NCBI GenBank assembly: GCA_947168395.1
Contig: CAMVLT010000007.1
Span: 1-64,000 of the forward strand
Direction of reading: 5' to 3'
Origin: an uncultured Prevotellaceae bacterium
GTDB taxonomy: Bacteria > Bacteroidota > Bacteroidia > Bacteroidales > Bacteroidaceae
Length of the DNA: 64,000 nucleotides
Shown: in pieces, positions 8,594-16,758 of the stretch
Position numbering within the stretch: position 1 is the stretch's first letter
Layout: every line of letters starts with the position of its first letter
Program-made: the position numbers and the translations under genes
The notes under the pieces: model-generated
Database searches by the model: none
What the model saw: the letters and a program-made list of their open reading frames with translations, nothing else
What the model was told of the DNA's origin: nothing

Positions 8594-9826
8594 ATGGTAT
8601 TAAATTACATTTGGATAGCTTTTTTCGTTATTGCGTTTGTCATCGCAATTGTGAAGTTGGTGTTGTTTGGCGACTTCGACGTGTTCCCCGCCATGATGGA
8701 CAGCACGTTCTCGTCGTCGAAGACGGCATTTGAAATCTCGCTGGGCCTGACGGGCGTGCTGGCCCTCTGGCTCGGCATCATGAGGATTGGCGAACAGGGA
8801 GGTGTGGTCAATGTGCTGGCACGGGTGCTTTCACCCGTCTTTACCCGTCTGTTCCCTGAAATCCCGAAGGGCCACCCCGTAACGGGCAGTATCTTCATGA
8901 ACATTGCCGCCAACATGCTGGGCCTCGACAATGCCGCCACACCGCTCGGCCTGAAAGCTATGGAGCAGATGCAGGAGCTGAACACCAAGAAGGACACGGC
9001 CTCGAACTCGATGATTATGTTCCTCGTGCTGAATACCAGCGGCCTGACGCTCATTCCCATCAGCATCCTGGTGTACCGTGCCCAAATGGGAGCTGCCCAG
9101 CCCACCGACGTGTTTATTCCCATCCTGCTGGCTACCTTCTTCTCGACGTTGGCCGGCATCATCGTCACCTCGCTCTACCAGCGCATCAACCTGCTCAACC
9201 GCACCATCCTGCTCACGGTGGGCGGAGCGTGTGCCGTCATTGCCGCCGTCATCTGGGGTTTCTCGCAATTGGACAGCGAGATGATGAACAAGGTGAGCAC
9301 CACCGTCGCCAACATCCTGCTGATGACCATCATCATCGGGTTCATCCTGGCTGGCGTACGCAAGAAGGTCAACGTCTACGACGCCTTCATCGAGGGAGCG
9401 AAGGACGGTTTTACGACGGCTGTGCGCATCATTCCCTATTTGGTGGCTATCCTGGTGGGCATCGGCGTGTTCCGTGCCTCGGGAGCTATGGACATGCTGA
9501 TTGACGGCATCAAGTGGGGCATCGAGGCAACAGGCATGAACAGCGACTTCGTGGGTGCCCTGCCTACGGCTCTGATGAAGCCCCTTTCGGGCAGCGGTGC
9601 ACGTGGCATGATGGTCGATGCCATGACCACCTTCGGTGCCGACTCGTTCGTGGGTCGTCTGTCGTGCGTCTTCCAGGGAAGTACCGACACCACCTTTTAT
9701 ATATTAGCCGTCTACTTCGGCTCCGTCGGCATCCGCTATACTCGCCACGCCGTGGCCTGCGGCTTGCTCGCCGACCTGGCAGGCATTGTTTCGGCCATAG
9801 CCATCTGCTACATGTTCTTTGGGTAA
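8594..9826 (+). CDS. Nucleoside-recognition domain membrane protein (fused SpmA/SpmB-like)
   Basis: A 410-aa polytopic membrane protein. Two Gate/nucleoside-recognition domains are joined: an N-terminal SpmA-like half (GIMRIGEQGGVVNVLARVLSP, MNIAANMLGLDNAATPLGL) and a C-terminal SpmB-like half (GAKDGFTTAVRIIPYLVAIL, PLSGSGARGMMVDA, FQGSTDTTFYILAVYFG). In spore-formers SpmA and SpmB act in spore core dehydration. In Bacteroidetes the fused protein is non-sporulating and its substrate is unknown. I start at MVLNYIW because the promoter box lies inside the longer ORF. The flippase gene follows 23 bp later and is probably co-transcribed. Confidence 0.87.
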   Translation: MVLNYIWIAFFVIAFVIAIVKLVLFGDFDVFPAMMDSTFSSSKTAFEISLGLTGVLALWLGIMRIGEQGGVVNVLARVLSPVFTRLFPEIPKGHPVTGSIFMNIAANMLGLDNAATPLGLKAMEQMQELNTKKDTASNSMIMFLVLNTSGLTLIPISILVYRAQMGAAQPTDVFIPILLATFFSTLAGIIVTSLYQRINLLNRTILLTVGGACAVIAAVIWGFSQLDSEMMNKVSTTVANILLMTIIIGFILAGVRKKVNVYDAFIEGAKDGFTTAVRIIPYLVAILVGIGVFRASGAMDMLIDGIKWGIEATGMNSDFVGALPTALMKPLSGSGARGMMVDAMTTFGADSFVGRLSCVFQGSTDTTFYILAVYFGSVGIRYTRHAVACGLLADLAGIVSAIAICYMFFG

Positions 9827-9849
9827 TAACGTTTTAACGATTATCAGAA

Positions 9850-11307
9850 ATGGGAAAGCTAGAAACCATTTTTAAGGATACCGTCATCTATGGCCTGTCA
9901 AGCATCATTGGCAGGTTCCTGAACTATCTGCTGGTACCATTGTACACGGCACAGTTCTCGGCTGCCAGTGGCGGGTATGGTATTATCACCAACCTCTATG
10001 CATACGTGGCATTGGTGCTGGTGCTGCTGACGTTTGGCATGGAGACGACTTTTTTCCGTTTTACCAATAAGCCCCATACCGACCCGCAGACGGTGTATGG
10101 CACCACACTCATCAGCGTAGGGTCGGTCTCCTTGCTATTTGCCATACTGGTGCTGCTGGCGCTGAAGCCTGTCAGCCAGCTGATGGGCTATGGCGACCAT
10201 CCTGAGTATGTGGGCGTGATGGCTGTCACTGTGGCCATCGATGCCTTCCTGTGCATACCCTTTGCCTACCTGCGTCAGCAGAAGAAAGCATTGAAGTTTG
10301 CCGCCCTCAAACTACTGAACATCGTGGTAAGCATCATGCTGAACCTCATCTATTTCTACTACATGGACGGCAAGGACGTGGGCTATGTGTTCTATATCAA
10401 CCTGACGTGTACTGCCATGCTTGCCGTCTGCCTGATTACGGAATACACGGGATTCCGCTGGAAGCTCGACATGAAACTGCTGCGCACCATGCTCAGCTAC
10501 TCCTGGCCTATCCTGATACTGGGCATTGCCGGAATCCTGAACCAGACTGCCGACAAGATGCTGTTCCCATATATCTACGAAGGCAGCGACATGCGCGAGC
10601 AGCTGGGCATCTACGGTGCCTGCTCGAAGATAGCCATGATTATGGCTATGATTACGCAGGCCTTCCGCTTTGCCTACGAGCCCATCGTCTTTGCAGGCGT
10701 CAAGGACAAGGACCAGCACGAGATGTATGGCAAGGCCATGAAGTTCTTCATCATCTTCACCCTGTTGGCTTTCCTGATAGTGGTAGCTTATATGGAAATC
10801 CTGAAATACATCGTCAGGACTCCCGACTACTGGGTGGGACTGAAGGTTGTCCCCATCGTGATGGCAGCTGAAATCATGATGGGTGTCTACTTCAACCTGT
10901 CGTTCTGGTATAAGCTCATCGACAAGACCATCTGGGGAGCTGTCTTCTCTGGCATCGGCTGTGCCGTGCTGCTGGCAGTCAACTTCATCTTCGTTCCGAA
11001 ATACGGCTACATGGCCTGCGCCTGGGGCGGGTTTGCCGGCTATGGCGTAGCAATGGTCGTGTCCTATCTCGTGGGACAGAAGTACTACCCGTTAGACTAC
11101 CCGATAAAGGATATTTCCCTCTACGTCGTGCTGGCCCTCGTGCTTTATGGCCTTATGCGTGTAGCCACCGGCTGGCCGCTAATACTCTCGTTGGCATTCA
11201 ACACCCTGCTCATCGTGGGCTTCATGGCAGTCATCGTCTGGCGCGACCTGCCACTGTCGAGCCTGCCCGTTATCGGAAGGAAATTCCGAAAGACCAACAC
11301 AAAATAA
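9850..11307 (+). CDS. Oligosaccharide flippase family protein (Wzx/MATE-like)
   Basis: 485 aa with about 12-14 membrane helices. It begins with the typical flippase start KDTVIYGLSSIIGRFLNYLL, continues with PLYTAQFSAASGGYGIITNLYAYVA, and has WPILILGIAGILNQTADKML in the middle. Such proteins flip lipid-linked oligosaccharides for capsule, O-antigen or exopolysaccharide across the inner membrane. No glycosyltransferase cluster adjoins it, so its lipid-linked substrate cannot be inferred. It follows the SpmA/B-like gene closely and precedes the CotH gene by 21 bp, which suggests one transcript. Confidence 0.88.
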   Translation: MGKLETIFKDTVIYGLSSIIGRFLNYLLVPLYTAQFSAASGGYGIITNLYAYVALVLVLLTFGMETTFFRFTNKPHTDPQTVYGTTLISVGSVSLLFAILVLLALKPVSQLMGYGDHPEYVGVMAVTVAIDAFLCIPFAYLRQQKKALKFAALKLLNIVVSIMLNLIYFYYMDGKDVGYVFYINLTCTAMLAVCLITEYTGFRWKLDMKLLRTMLSYSWPILILGIAGILNQTADKMLFPYIYEGSDMREQLGIYGACSKIAMIMAMITQAFRFAYEPIVFAGVKDKDQHEMYGKAMKFFIIFTLLAFLIVVAYMEILKYIVRTPDYWVGLKVVPIVMAAEIMMGVYFNLSFWYKLIDKTIWGAVFSGIGCAVLLAVNFIFVPKYGYMACAWGGFAGYGVAMVVSYLVGQKYYPLDYPIKDISLYVVLALVLYGLMRVATGWPLILSLAFNTLLIVGFMAVIVWRDLPLSSLPVIGRKFRKTNTK

Positions 11308-11328
11308 CTAAACCTCCTAACGCCTATA

Positions 11329-14300
11329 ATGTCAAGCATCCTAAGCATCATCCTTGTCATCAACGAACTGATGGCGTCGAATGTGGGCTCGGTCATGAGC
11401 CCCGCCTGCAACTTCGACAGCTGGATAGAAATCTACAACCCTACGGAGCAGTCCGTCAACCTCTCGGGCATGTATCTCAGCAAATGGGCCGACAGTCTGA
11501 AGAGCTGGCGGATGCCCTCCAACATCGGCATTGTTCCGGCCAAGGGATTCCTCGTTGTGTGGTTAGGCTCCAACGACATCAGCACCAAGCAGGCACCCTT
11601 CAAGCTCGACTGCGACGGAGGCACCATCTACCTGAGCGACCGTTACGGAGAACTCATCACCAGCGAGCAGTACCCCAAGGCCATGAGCCGCACCGCCTGG
11701 GCACGTACCACCGACGGCGGCAGCACGTGGGGCTGGACCGACAATCCGACGCCTGGCAAGACGAACGCCACTTCCGTCTTTGCCGACAAGCGGCTCGACC
11801 CGCCCGTGGTCAGCGAGGGTAGCCAGATTCTCAACGGCACGCTCACCGTCAAGGTCGATATTCCCCCAGGCACTACCCTGATGTACACCACCAACGGCAG
11901 CATGCCTACGGCTTCGAGCAGCACCAATAGTGCAAGCCACCAGAGCATGGACGGTGTGTTCACCGTTTCGCGAACCACCAACTACGTGTTCCGCCTGTTC
12001 CGCGACGGCTACCTGCCCAGCGTGCCCGTCACCCGCAGCTTCATTCAGACCAGCAACACATACACCATTCCCATCATCTCCATCGTCGGCGACCAGCGAT
12101 ACTTTGCCGACGCCATGTGGGGCATCGACGTGAAAGGCTCCAACGGCATTCCCGGCAATGGCCGCGACGACCCCGTCAACTGGAACCAGCCGTGGGACCG
12201 CCCCGTCAACTTCAGCTATATCAGTCCTACGGAGGGCATGCTCTTCAACCAGGATGTCAACATCAGCGTGTCGGGCGGCTGGTCGAGGATGAACAGCCCC
12301 CGCTCGATGAAGCTGAAGTCGAACAAGGTGTTCGATGACCAGAACCACCTCGACTACTCCTTCTTCCCCCAGAAACCTCATATCCGCAACAAGACCCTGC
12401 TGGTGCGCAACGGCGGCAATGACTCCTACTCGCGCTTCATGGACCCCGCGCTGACCACCATTATCCAGCGTTCGGGCATCGACCTCGACCTGCAAAGCCT
12501 GGTGCAGGTGGCTGAATACATCAACGGCACCTTTAAGGGGGTGCTGAACCTGCGCGAACCCAATAACGACAAGTTCGTGTATGCCAACTTCGGCTACGAC
12601 GACGACGAAATCGACATGTTCGAGAACACAACGTTCACCAACGGCACCGACAAGGTGTTCAACCACATCGTCGAGCTGAGCAAAGAAGTAGCCTCAACCA
12701 GTGGGGGGAGGATGGAGGAGGCTTACGACGAGGTGAAGCAGCTGCTCGACATCGACGAGTTCACCAACTACATGGCCGCCGAGCTGTTCCTCGGCAACGA
12801 CGACTGGCCCAACAACAACGTCAAGGCCTACCGCAGCCAGCATGACGGCCGCTACCGCTTCATCATCTTCGACCTGGACCAGCCCTTCAATGCGTGGGAC
12901 CACACCATCACCTCCTCCATCGACAACTACCAAAGCTACAAGATGATGCAGCTGTTCAAGAACCTGCTCCATCACGACGGGTACCGCAAGAAGTTTATCG
13001 ACACCTTCTGCATCATGGCGGGCAGCGTCTTCGAGAAAGAGCGCGCCACTGCCATTATCAACGAACTTGCCGACGCCATGCGACCGATGCAGCGACTCGA
13101 CAGCAGGACTCCTGACGGTACTGCCAATAATATCAAGAACAAGCTGTCCACCCGCTTGGATGTGACGATGAACCAGTTAGAGCAGTATCGGCCCATGCAA
13201 CTGAGCGGCGTCAGGAAGATGAACGTACAGCTTGCTTCCGATACCGATGGTGCCAACATCTACATCAACGGCATCAACGTTCCCTACGCTTCGTTCAACG
13301 GCAAGCTCTTCGAGCCTGCCCTCATTGAGGCAAAGGCTCCCGTTGGCTACACCTTCACGGGGTGGCGCAAGTCATCGGGCTCCTCCGTCGAAGTATTCGG
13401 CAACAACGGCACCTGGAAATACTATGACCGTGGGCAGCTGTCGGGCACCACCTGGCGCACCACCTCTATCAACGATGCGTCGTGGAACTCTGGAACAGCA
13501 CCGTTAGGCTACTCCATGTCCGGCATACATACCACCATCAGCTATGGCACTAACTCCCAACAGAAGTATCCTACTACCTACTTCCGCAAGACGTTCACCC
13601 TCAACGACGCCCCGACGACGGGCGACGTGTTCCAGCTCAACTATCGGGTTGACGACGGATGCGTCATCTGGGTCAACGGTCAGGAGGCTGGCCGCGTGAA
13701 CATGCCGGCGGGAACCGTCAGCTACACCACGTTCTCGACCACCTACGCCGGCGACACGCCCATGACGGGCACCGTCGACCTGAGTCCACAGCTGTTCAGG
13801 AAGGGCAGCAATGTCATTGCCGTCGAGGTTCACAACACAAGCTATACGTCGAGCGACCTCTACTGGGACGGCGAGCTTCGCACGTCAGTAGGCACAAGCA
13901 GCGACGAGACCATATTGGAAGACCGCATCATCGACCTGGCTGAGGCAAGCGGACAGGGAACGGGAGCCGGCGGGCGACTCATACTGACCGCCTGTTTCAC
14001 GCCGATAGACGATGCCGGACTCATGGCGCAGGGCATTACGCCCGTCCGCATCAACGAGGTGAGCGCCGACAACAGCATCTACGTCAACGAGTACTTCAAG
14101 CGCAACGACTGGGTGGAGCTTTACAACACTACCGACGACGACATCGACGTGGAAGGCATGTACCTGAGCGACAATCCGGAAAAGCCCAAGAAGTACCAGA
14201 TTACTGCAGCCTCCCCTACGGGGGGAGGTTCGGAGGGGGCCACCATCATCCCCGCCCACGGGTACCTTATTATATGGTGCGACAAGCTTGAGCCGCAGTC

Positions 14301-14658
14301 GCAGTTGCACGCCTCATTCAAATTAGCTGCCGAAGGGGGCGACGTGCTGCTGACGGCTGCCGACGAGAGCTGGACTGACCAGTTCACCTACACGCCGATG
14401 AAGGACGACGAGACCGCAGGCCGCTATCCCGACGGTAGCGGTGACGTTGTCACCATGAATGTGCCCACCATCGGCAAGACTAACATCGCAGGCAGCTACT
14501 CCGTGTCTATCCCACAAACGGACGTATCTGGCATCCACGAGGTGAGAACGCCGCAACAAACCTCTACGCAGGTCTACAACCTGAAGGGTCAGGCCGTTCA
14601 GGGGGCTTTACGACCAGGCATCTACATTATCAACGGACGAAAGTTTATTAAGAAATAA
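11329..14658 (+). CDS. CotH kinase and lamin-tail domain surface protein
   Basis: 1109 aa. Order: lamin-tail domain (about 8-140, INELMASNVGS … WIEIYNPTEQSVNLSG); a beta-hexosaminidase C-terminal-like domain (MYTTNGSMPTAS); CotH protein-kinase-like domain (about 270-620, with NLREPNNDKFVYANFG and FIIFDLDQPFNAW); a repeat/CBM-like region; a second lamin-tail domain (RINEVSADNS…WVELYNTTDDDIDV); and a type IX secretion-like tail (YNLKGQAVQG…YIINGRKFIKK). It is probably a secreted surface adhesin or protein-modifying enzyme. Oddity: the mature lamin-tail begins almost at the start codon, with only SILSIILVI as hydrophobic residues and no basic n-region. An in-frame stop just upstream rules out a longer start. 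Confidence 0.87.
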   Translation: MSSILSIILVINELMASNVGSVMSPACNFDSWIEIYNPTEQSVNLSGMYLSKWADSLKSWRMPSNIGIVPAKGFLVVWLGSNDISTKQAPFKLDCDGGTIYLSDRYGELITSEQYPKAMSRTAWARTTDGGSTWGWTDNPTPGKTNATSVFADKRLDPPVVSEGSQILNGTLTVKVDIPPGTTLMYTTNGSMPTASSSTNSASHQSMDGVFTVSRTTNYVFRLFRDGYLPSVPVTRSFIQTSNTYTIPIISIVGDQRYFADAMWGIDVKGSNGIPGNGRDDPVNWNQPWDRPVNFSYISPTEGMLFNQDVNISVSGGWSRMNSPRSMKLKSNKVFDDQNHLDYSFFPQKPHIRNKTLLVRNGGNDSYSRFMDPALTTIIQRSGIDLDLQSLVQVAEYINGTFKGVLNLREPNNDKFVYANFGYDDDEIDMFENTTFTNGTDKVFNHIVELSKEVASTSGGRMEEAYDEVKQLLDIDEFTNYMAAELFLGNDDWPNNNVKAYRSQHDGRYRFIIFDLDQPFNAWDHTITSSIDNYQSYKMMQLFKNLLHHDGYRKKFIDTFCIMAGSVFEKERATAIINELADAMRPMQRLDSRTPDGTANNIKNKLSTRLDVTMNQLEQYRPMQLSGVRKMNVQLASDTDGANIYINGINVPYASFNGKLFEPALIEAKAPVGYTFTGWRKSSGSSVEVFGNNGTWKYYDRGQLSGTTWRTTSINDASWNSGTAPLGYSMSGIHTTISYGTNSQQKYPTTYFRKTFTLNDAPTTGDVFQLNYRVDDGCVIWVNGQEAGRVNMPAGTVSYTTFSTTYAGDTPMTGTVDLSPQLFRKGSNVIAVEVHNTSYTSSDLYWDGELRTSVGTSSDETILEDRIIDLAEASGQGTGAGGRLILTACFTPIDDAGLMAQGITPVRINEVSADNSIYVNEYFKRNDWVELYNTTDDDIDVEGMYLSDNPEKPKKYQITAASPTGGGSEGATIIPAHGYLIIWCDKLEPQSQLHASFKLAAEGGDVLLTAADESWTDQFTYTPMKDDETAGRYPDGSGDVVTMNVPTIGKTNIAGSYSVSIPQTDVSGIHEVRTPQQTSTQVYNLKGQAVQGALRPGIYIINGRKFIKK
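14209..14240 (+). repeat. Possible palindromic element in the CotH gene
   Basis: CCTCCCCTACGGGGGGAGG followed by TTCGGAGGGGG forms a GC-rich hairpin encoding SPTGGGSEGA inside the second lamin-tail domain. It resembles the in-frame palindromes of gltB and pyrG in arrangement but not closely in sequence. It may be a degenerate or different family. Confidence 0.5.
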
Positions 14659-14670
14659 CACATAACACTT

Positions 14671-16752
14671 ATGAAAGCAAAAAGAATTGTTCTATCACTT
14701 GCCTGCATGGCAGTTCTCGGCGCTAAAGCCGATGAAGGTATGTGGACACTCTACAACCTTCCCAATGCCGTCTACGAACAGATGCGGTTGGAAGGCTACC
14801 AACTGCCCTACGACAAACTGTATCAGGCCGACGATGCCATTATGAAGGCCGTCGTCAACTTCTCGGGCTACTGCTCGGGTGTCGTAGTCAGTCCCGACGG
14901 TTTGGTCTTTACTAACCATCATTGCGGCTTCGAGTCCATCCGCTCGCACTCCACCGTCGAGCACGACTACATGATTGACGGTTTCATCGCCAAGTCGTTC
15001 GAGGAGGAACTGCCGAACGAGAAAATGTTCGTCTCGTTCATGGTCGAGCAGAAGGACATCACCGAACAGGTGCTCACGCCTGCCTACGAAAAGATGAGCG
15101 ACCGAGAACGCTCGGTTTTCCTCGACTCCATCGAGAATGCGCTGTCGAAGCAGGTGAAGGCTCAAGACTCTACCCTGCGTCTGGAGCTGAAGCCCTTCTA
15201 CGAAGGCAACCGCTACTTTGCCACCACCTACCGCGACTTCTACGACCTGCGTCTCGTCTTTGCCATTCCCAAGTCGATGGGTAAGTTCGGCGGCGAGACC
15301 GACAACTGGATGTGGCCCCGCCAGACGTGCGACTTCAGCGTCTTCCGCATCTATGCCGACCCCAAAACCAACGGCCCCGCCACCTATTCGAAGGACAACG
15401 TGCCCTACCATCCTAAGCATTGGGCCCGCGTATCGAACGAAGGTTACCAGGACGGCACGTTCTCGATGACGATGGGCTATCCCGGCTCTACCTCGCGTTA
15501 TCTGTCGAGCTACGGCATTCAGGAACGCTATATGCAGAACGATGCCCGTGCCCAGGTTCGAGGCGTGAAGCAGGAGGTGATGAAGCGCCACATGGATGCC
15601 TCCGAGGCCGTCCGCATCAAGTACGACTCCAAGTACGCCTCCTCGTCGAACTACTGGAAGAACAGCATCGGCATGAACAAGTGTATCGACAGCATCGGAC
15701 TGATTGGCCAGAAGCAGCAGTTCGAGCACCTGCTGCGCCAGTGGCAGGACTCCACCGGCTTCTATCAAGGCCAGCTCGACTTCCAGCTGCTCGAAAGCCT
15801 CTACGCCAAGCGCTTAGAGGTGGCAAAGGCCTTGATAAACTTCAGCGAGACTTTCCGCCGCACGGATGAGTTGTCCACTCGTGCCATGTTCGTCCACAAC
15901 GGTGCCCACCCCGTAGGCCACGGCAAGCGTCAGCATATCAACATCAAGGACAACAGCGAGACTTGGGACTACGACACCGACCGCGAAATCCTGGGCACCC
16001 TGCTCAAGAACTACCGTGGGAAAATGACCACCAACCAGCAGTATCTGCCTGAATTCTACCAGACCATCGACCAGCAGTATGGCGGCGACTGCCAGGCCTA
16101 CGCCGATGCCCTCTACGCCAAGTCGAAGCTGATGAAAAAGGGCAAGCGCCTGTACCCTAACAAGAAGTCGTTCCTGAAAGACCCCGGCGTGAAGTATGGC
16201 CTTGACCTGACCACCATCATGGCCGACTTGCGCAAGAACTTCATGCAGCTCGACGACAGCATCGCTGCCCAGGAGCGTCTGCTCTGTGCCGCCAAGTTGC
16301 GCATGGAGGAGGACATGCCCCACTACAGCGACGCCAACTTCACCATGCGACTGAGCTACGGACAGGTAAAGGAGTACCGCTTAGGCAACTGGCGTTCCGG
16401 CTACCGCACCACCGCTCCGAGCATGGTGGCAAAGATGAAAAAGGGCGATTCCATCGAGGATTACAAAGTGCAGCCCGAAATGATTGACCTCATGCAGCAG
16501 GCTGGCGACATGCCCCTCTGCTTCCTCACTACCAACGACATTACAGGCGGCAACAGCGGCTCACCGATATTCGACGGCAAGAACCGCCTCATCGGCCTCG
16601 CCTTCGATGGCAACTGGGACAGTCTCTCCAGCGACATCTTCTTCGACTCACAGCTGGCTCGCTGCATTGGCGTCGACATACGCTACGTCCTCTTCATGAT
16701 GGACAAGTGGGGACACGCCGACCGCCTCATCAAAGAAATCAACGCACAATAA
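14671..16752 (+). CDS. S46 family dipeptidyl-peptidase (DPP7-like)
   Basis: 693 aa with a signal peptide (MKAKRIVLSLACMAVLGAKA). Serine-peptidase triad: His in TNHHCGFES (83/84), Asp221 in QTCDFSVFRIY and Ser629 in GGNSGSPIF. These enzymes remove dipeptides from peptides in the periplasm, feeding amino-acid-fermenting Bacteroidales. Gly647 in AFDGNWD sits where, as I recall, DPP7 enzymes have Gly and DPP11 enzymes have Arg. That points to a hydrophobic rather than acidic P1 preference. It lies 12 bp after the CotH gene and 6 bp before a second GH2 gene, so it is part of the same plus-strand run. Confidence 0.93.
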   Translation: MKAKRIVLSLACMAVLGAKADEGMWTLYNLPNAVYEQMRLEGYQLPYDKLYQADDAIMKAVVNFSGYCSGVVVSPDGLVFTNHHCGFESIRSHSTVEHDYMIDGFIAKSFEEELPNEKMFVSFMVEQKDITEQVLTPAYEKMSDRERSVFLDSIENALSKQVKAQDSTLRLELKPFYEGNRYFATTYRDFYDLRLVFAIPKSMGKFGGETDNWMWPRQTCDFSVFRIYADPKTNGPATYSKDNVPYHPKHWARVSNEGYQDGTFSMTMGYPGSTSRYLSSYGIQERYMQNDARAQVRGVKQEVMKRHMDASEAVRIKYDSKYASSSNYWKNSIGMNKCIDSIGLIGQKQQFEHLLRQWQDSTGFYQGQLDFQLLESLYAKRLEVAKALINFSETFRRTDELSTRAMFVHNGAHPVGHGKRQHINIKDNSETWDYDTDREILGTLLKNYRGKMTTNQQYLPEFYQTIDQQYGGDCQAYADALYAKSKLMKKGKRLYPNKKSFLKDPGVKYGLDLTTIMADLRKNFMQLDDSIAAQERLLCAAKLRMEEDMPHYSDANFTMRLSYGQVKEYRLGNWRSGYRTTAPSMVAKMKKGDSIEDYKVQPEMIDLMQQAGDMPLCFLTTNDITGGNSGSPIFDGKNRLIGLAFDGNWDSLSSDIFFDSQLARCIGVDIRYVLFMMDKWGHADRLIKEINAQ

Positions 16753-16758
16753 CCGCTT

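Noticed and set aside
11563-12666. 367-aa minus-strand ORF opposite the CotH gene
   Set aside because: Shadow; the plus strand carries clear lamin-tail and CotH motifs throughout.
14695-15768. 357-aa minus-strand ORF opposite the S46 gene
   Set aside because: Shadow; the peptidase reading has a signal peptide and full catalytic triad.
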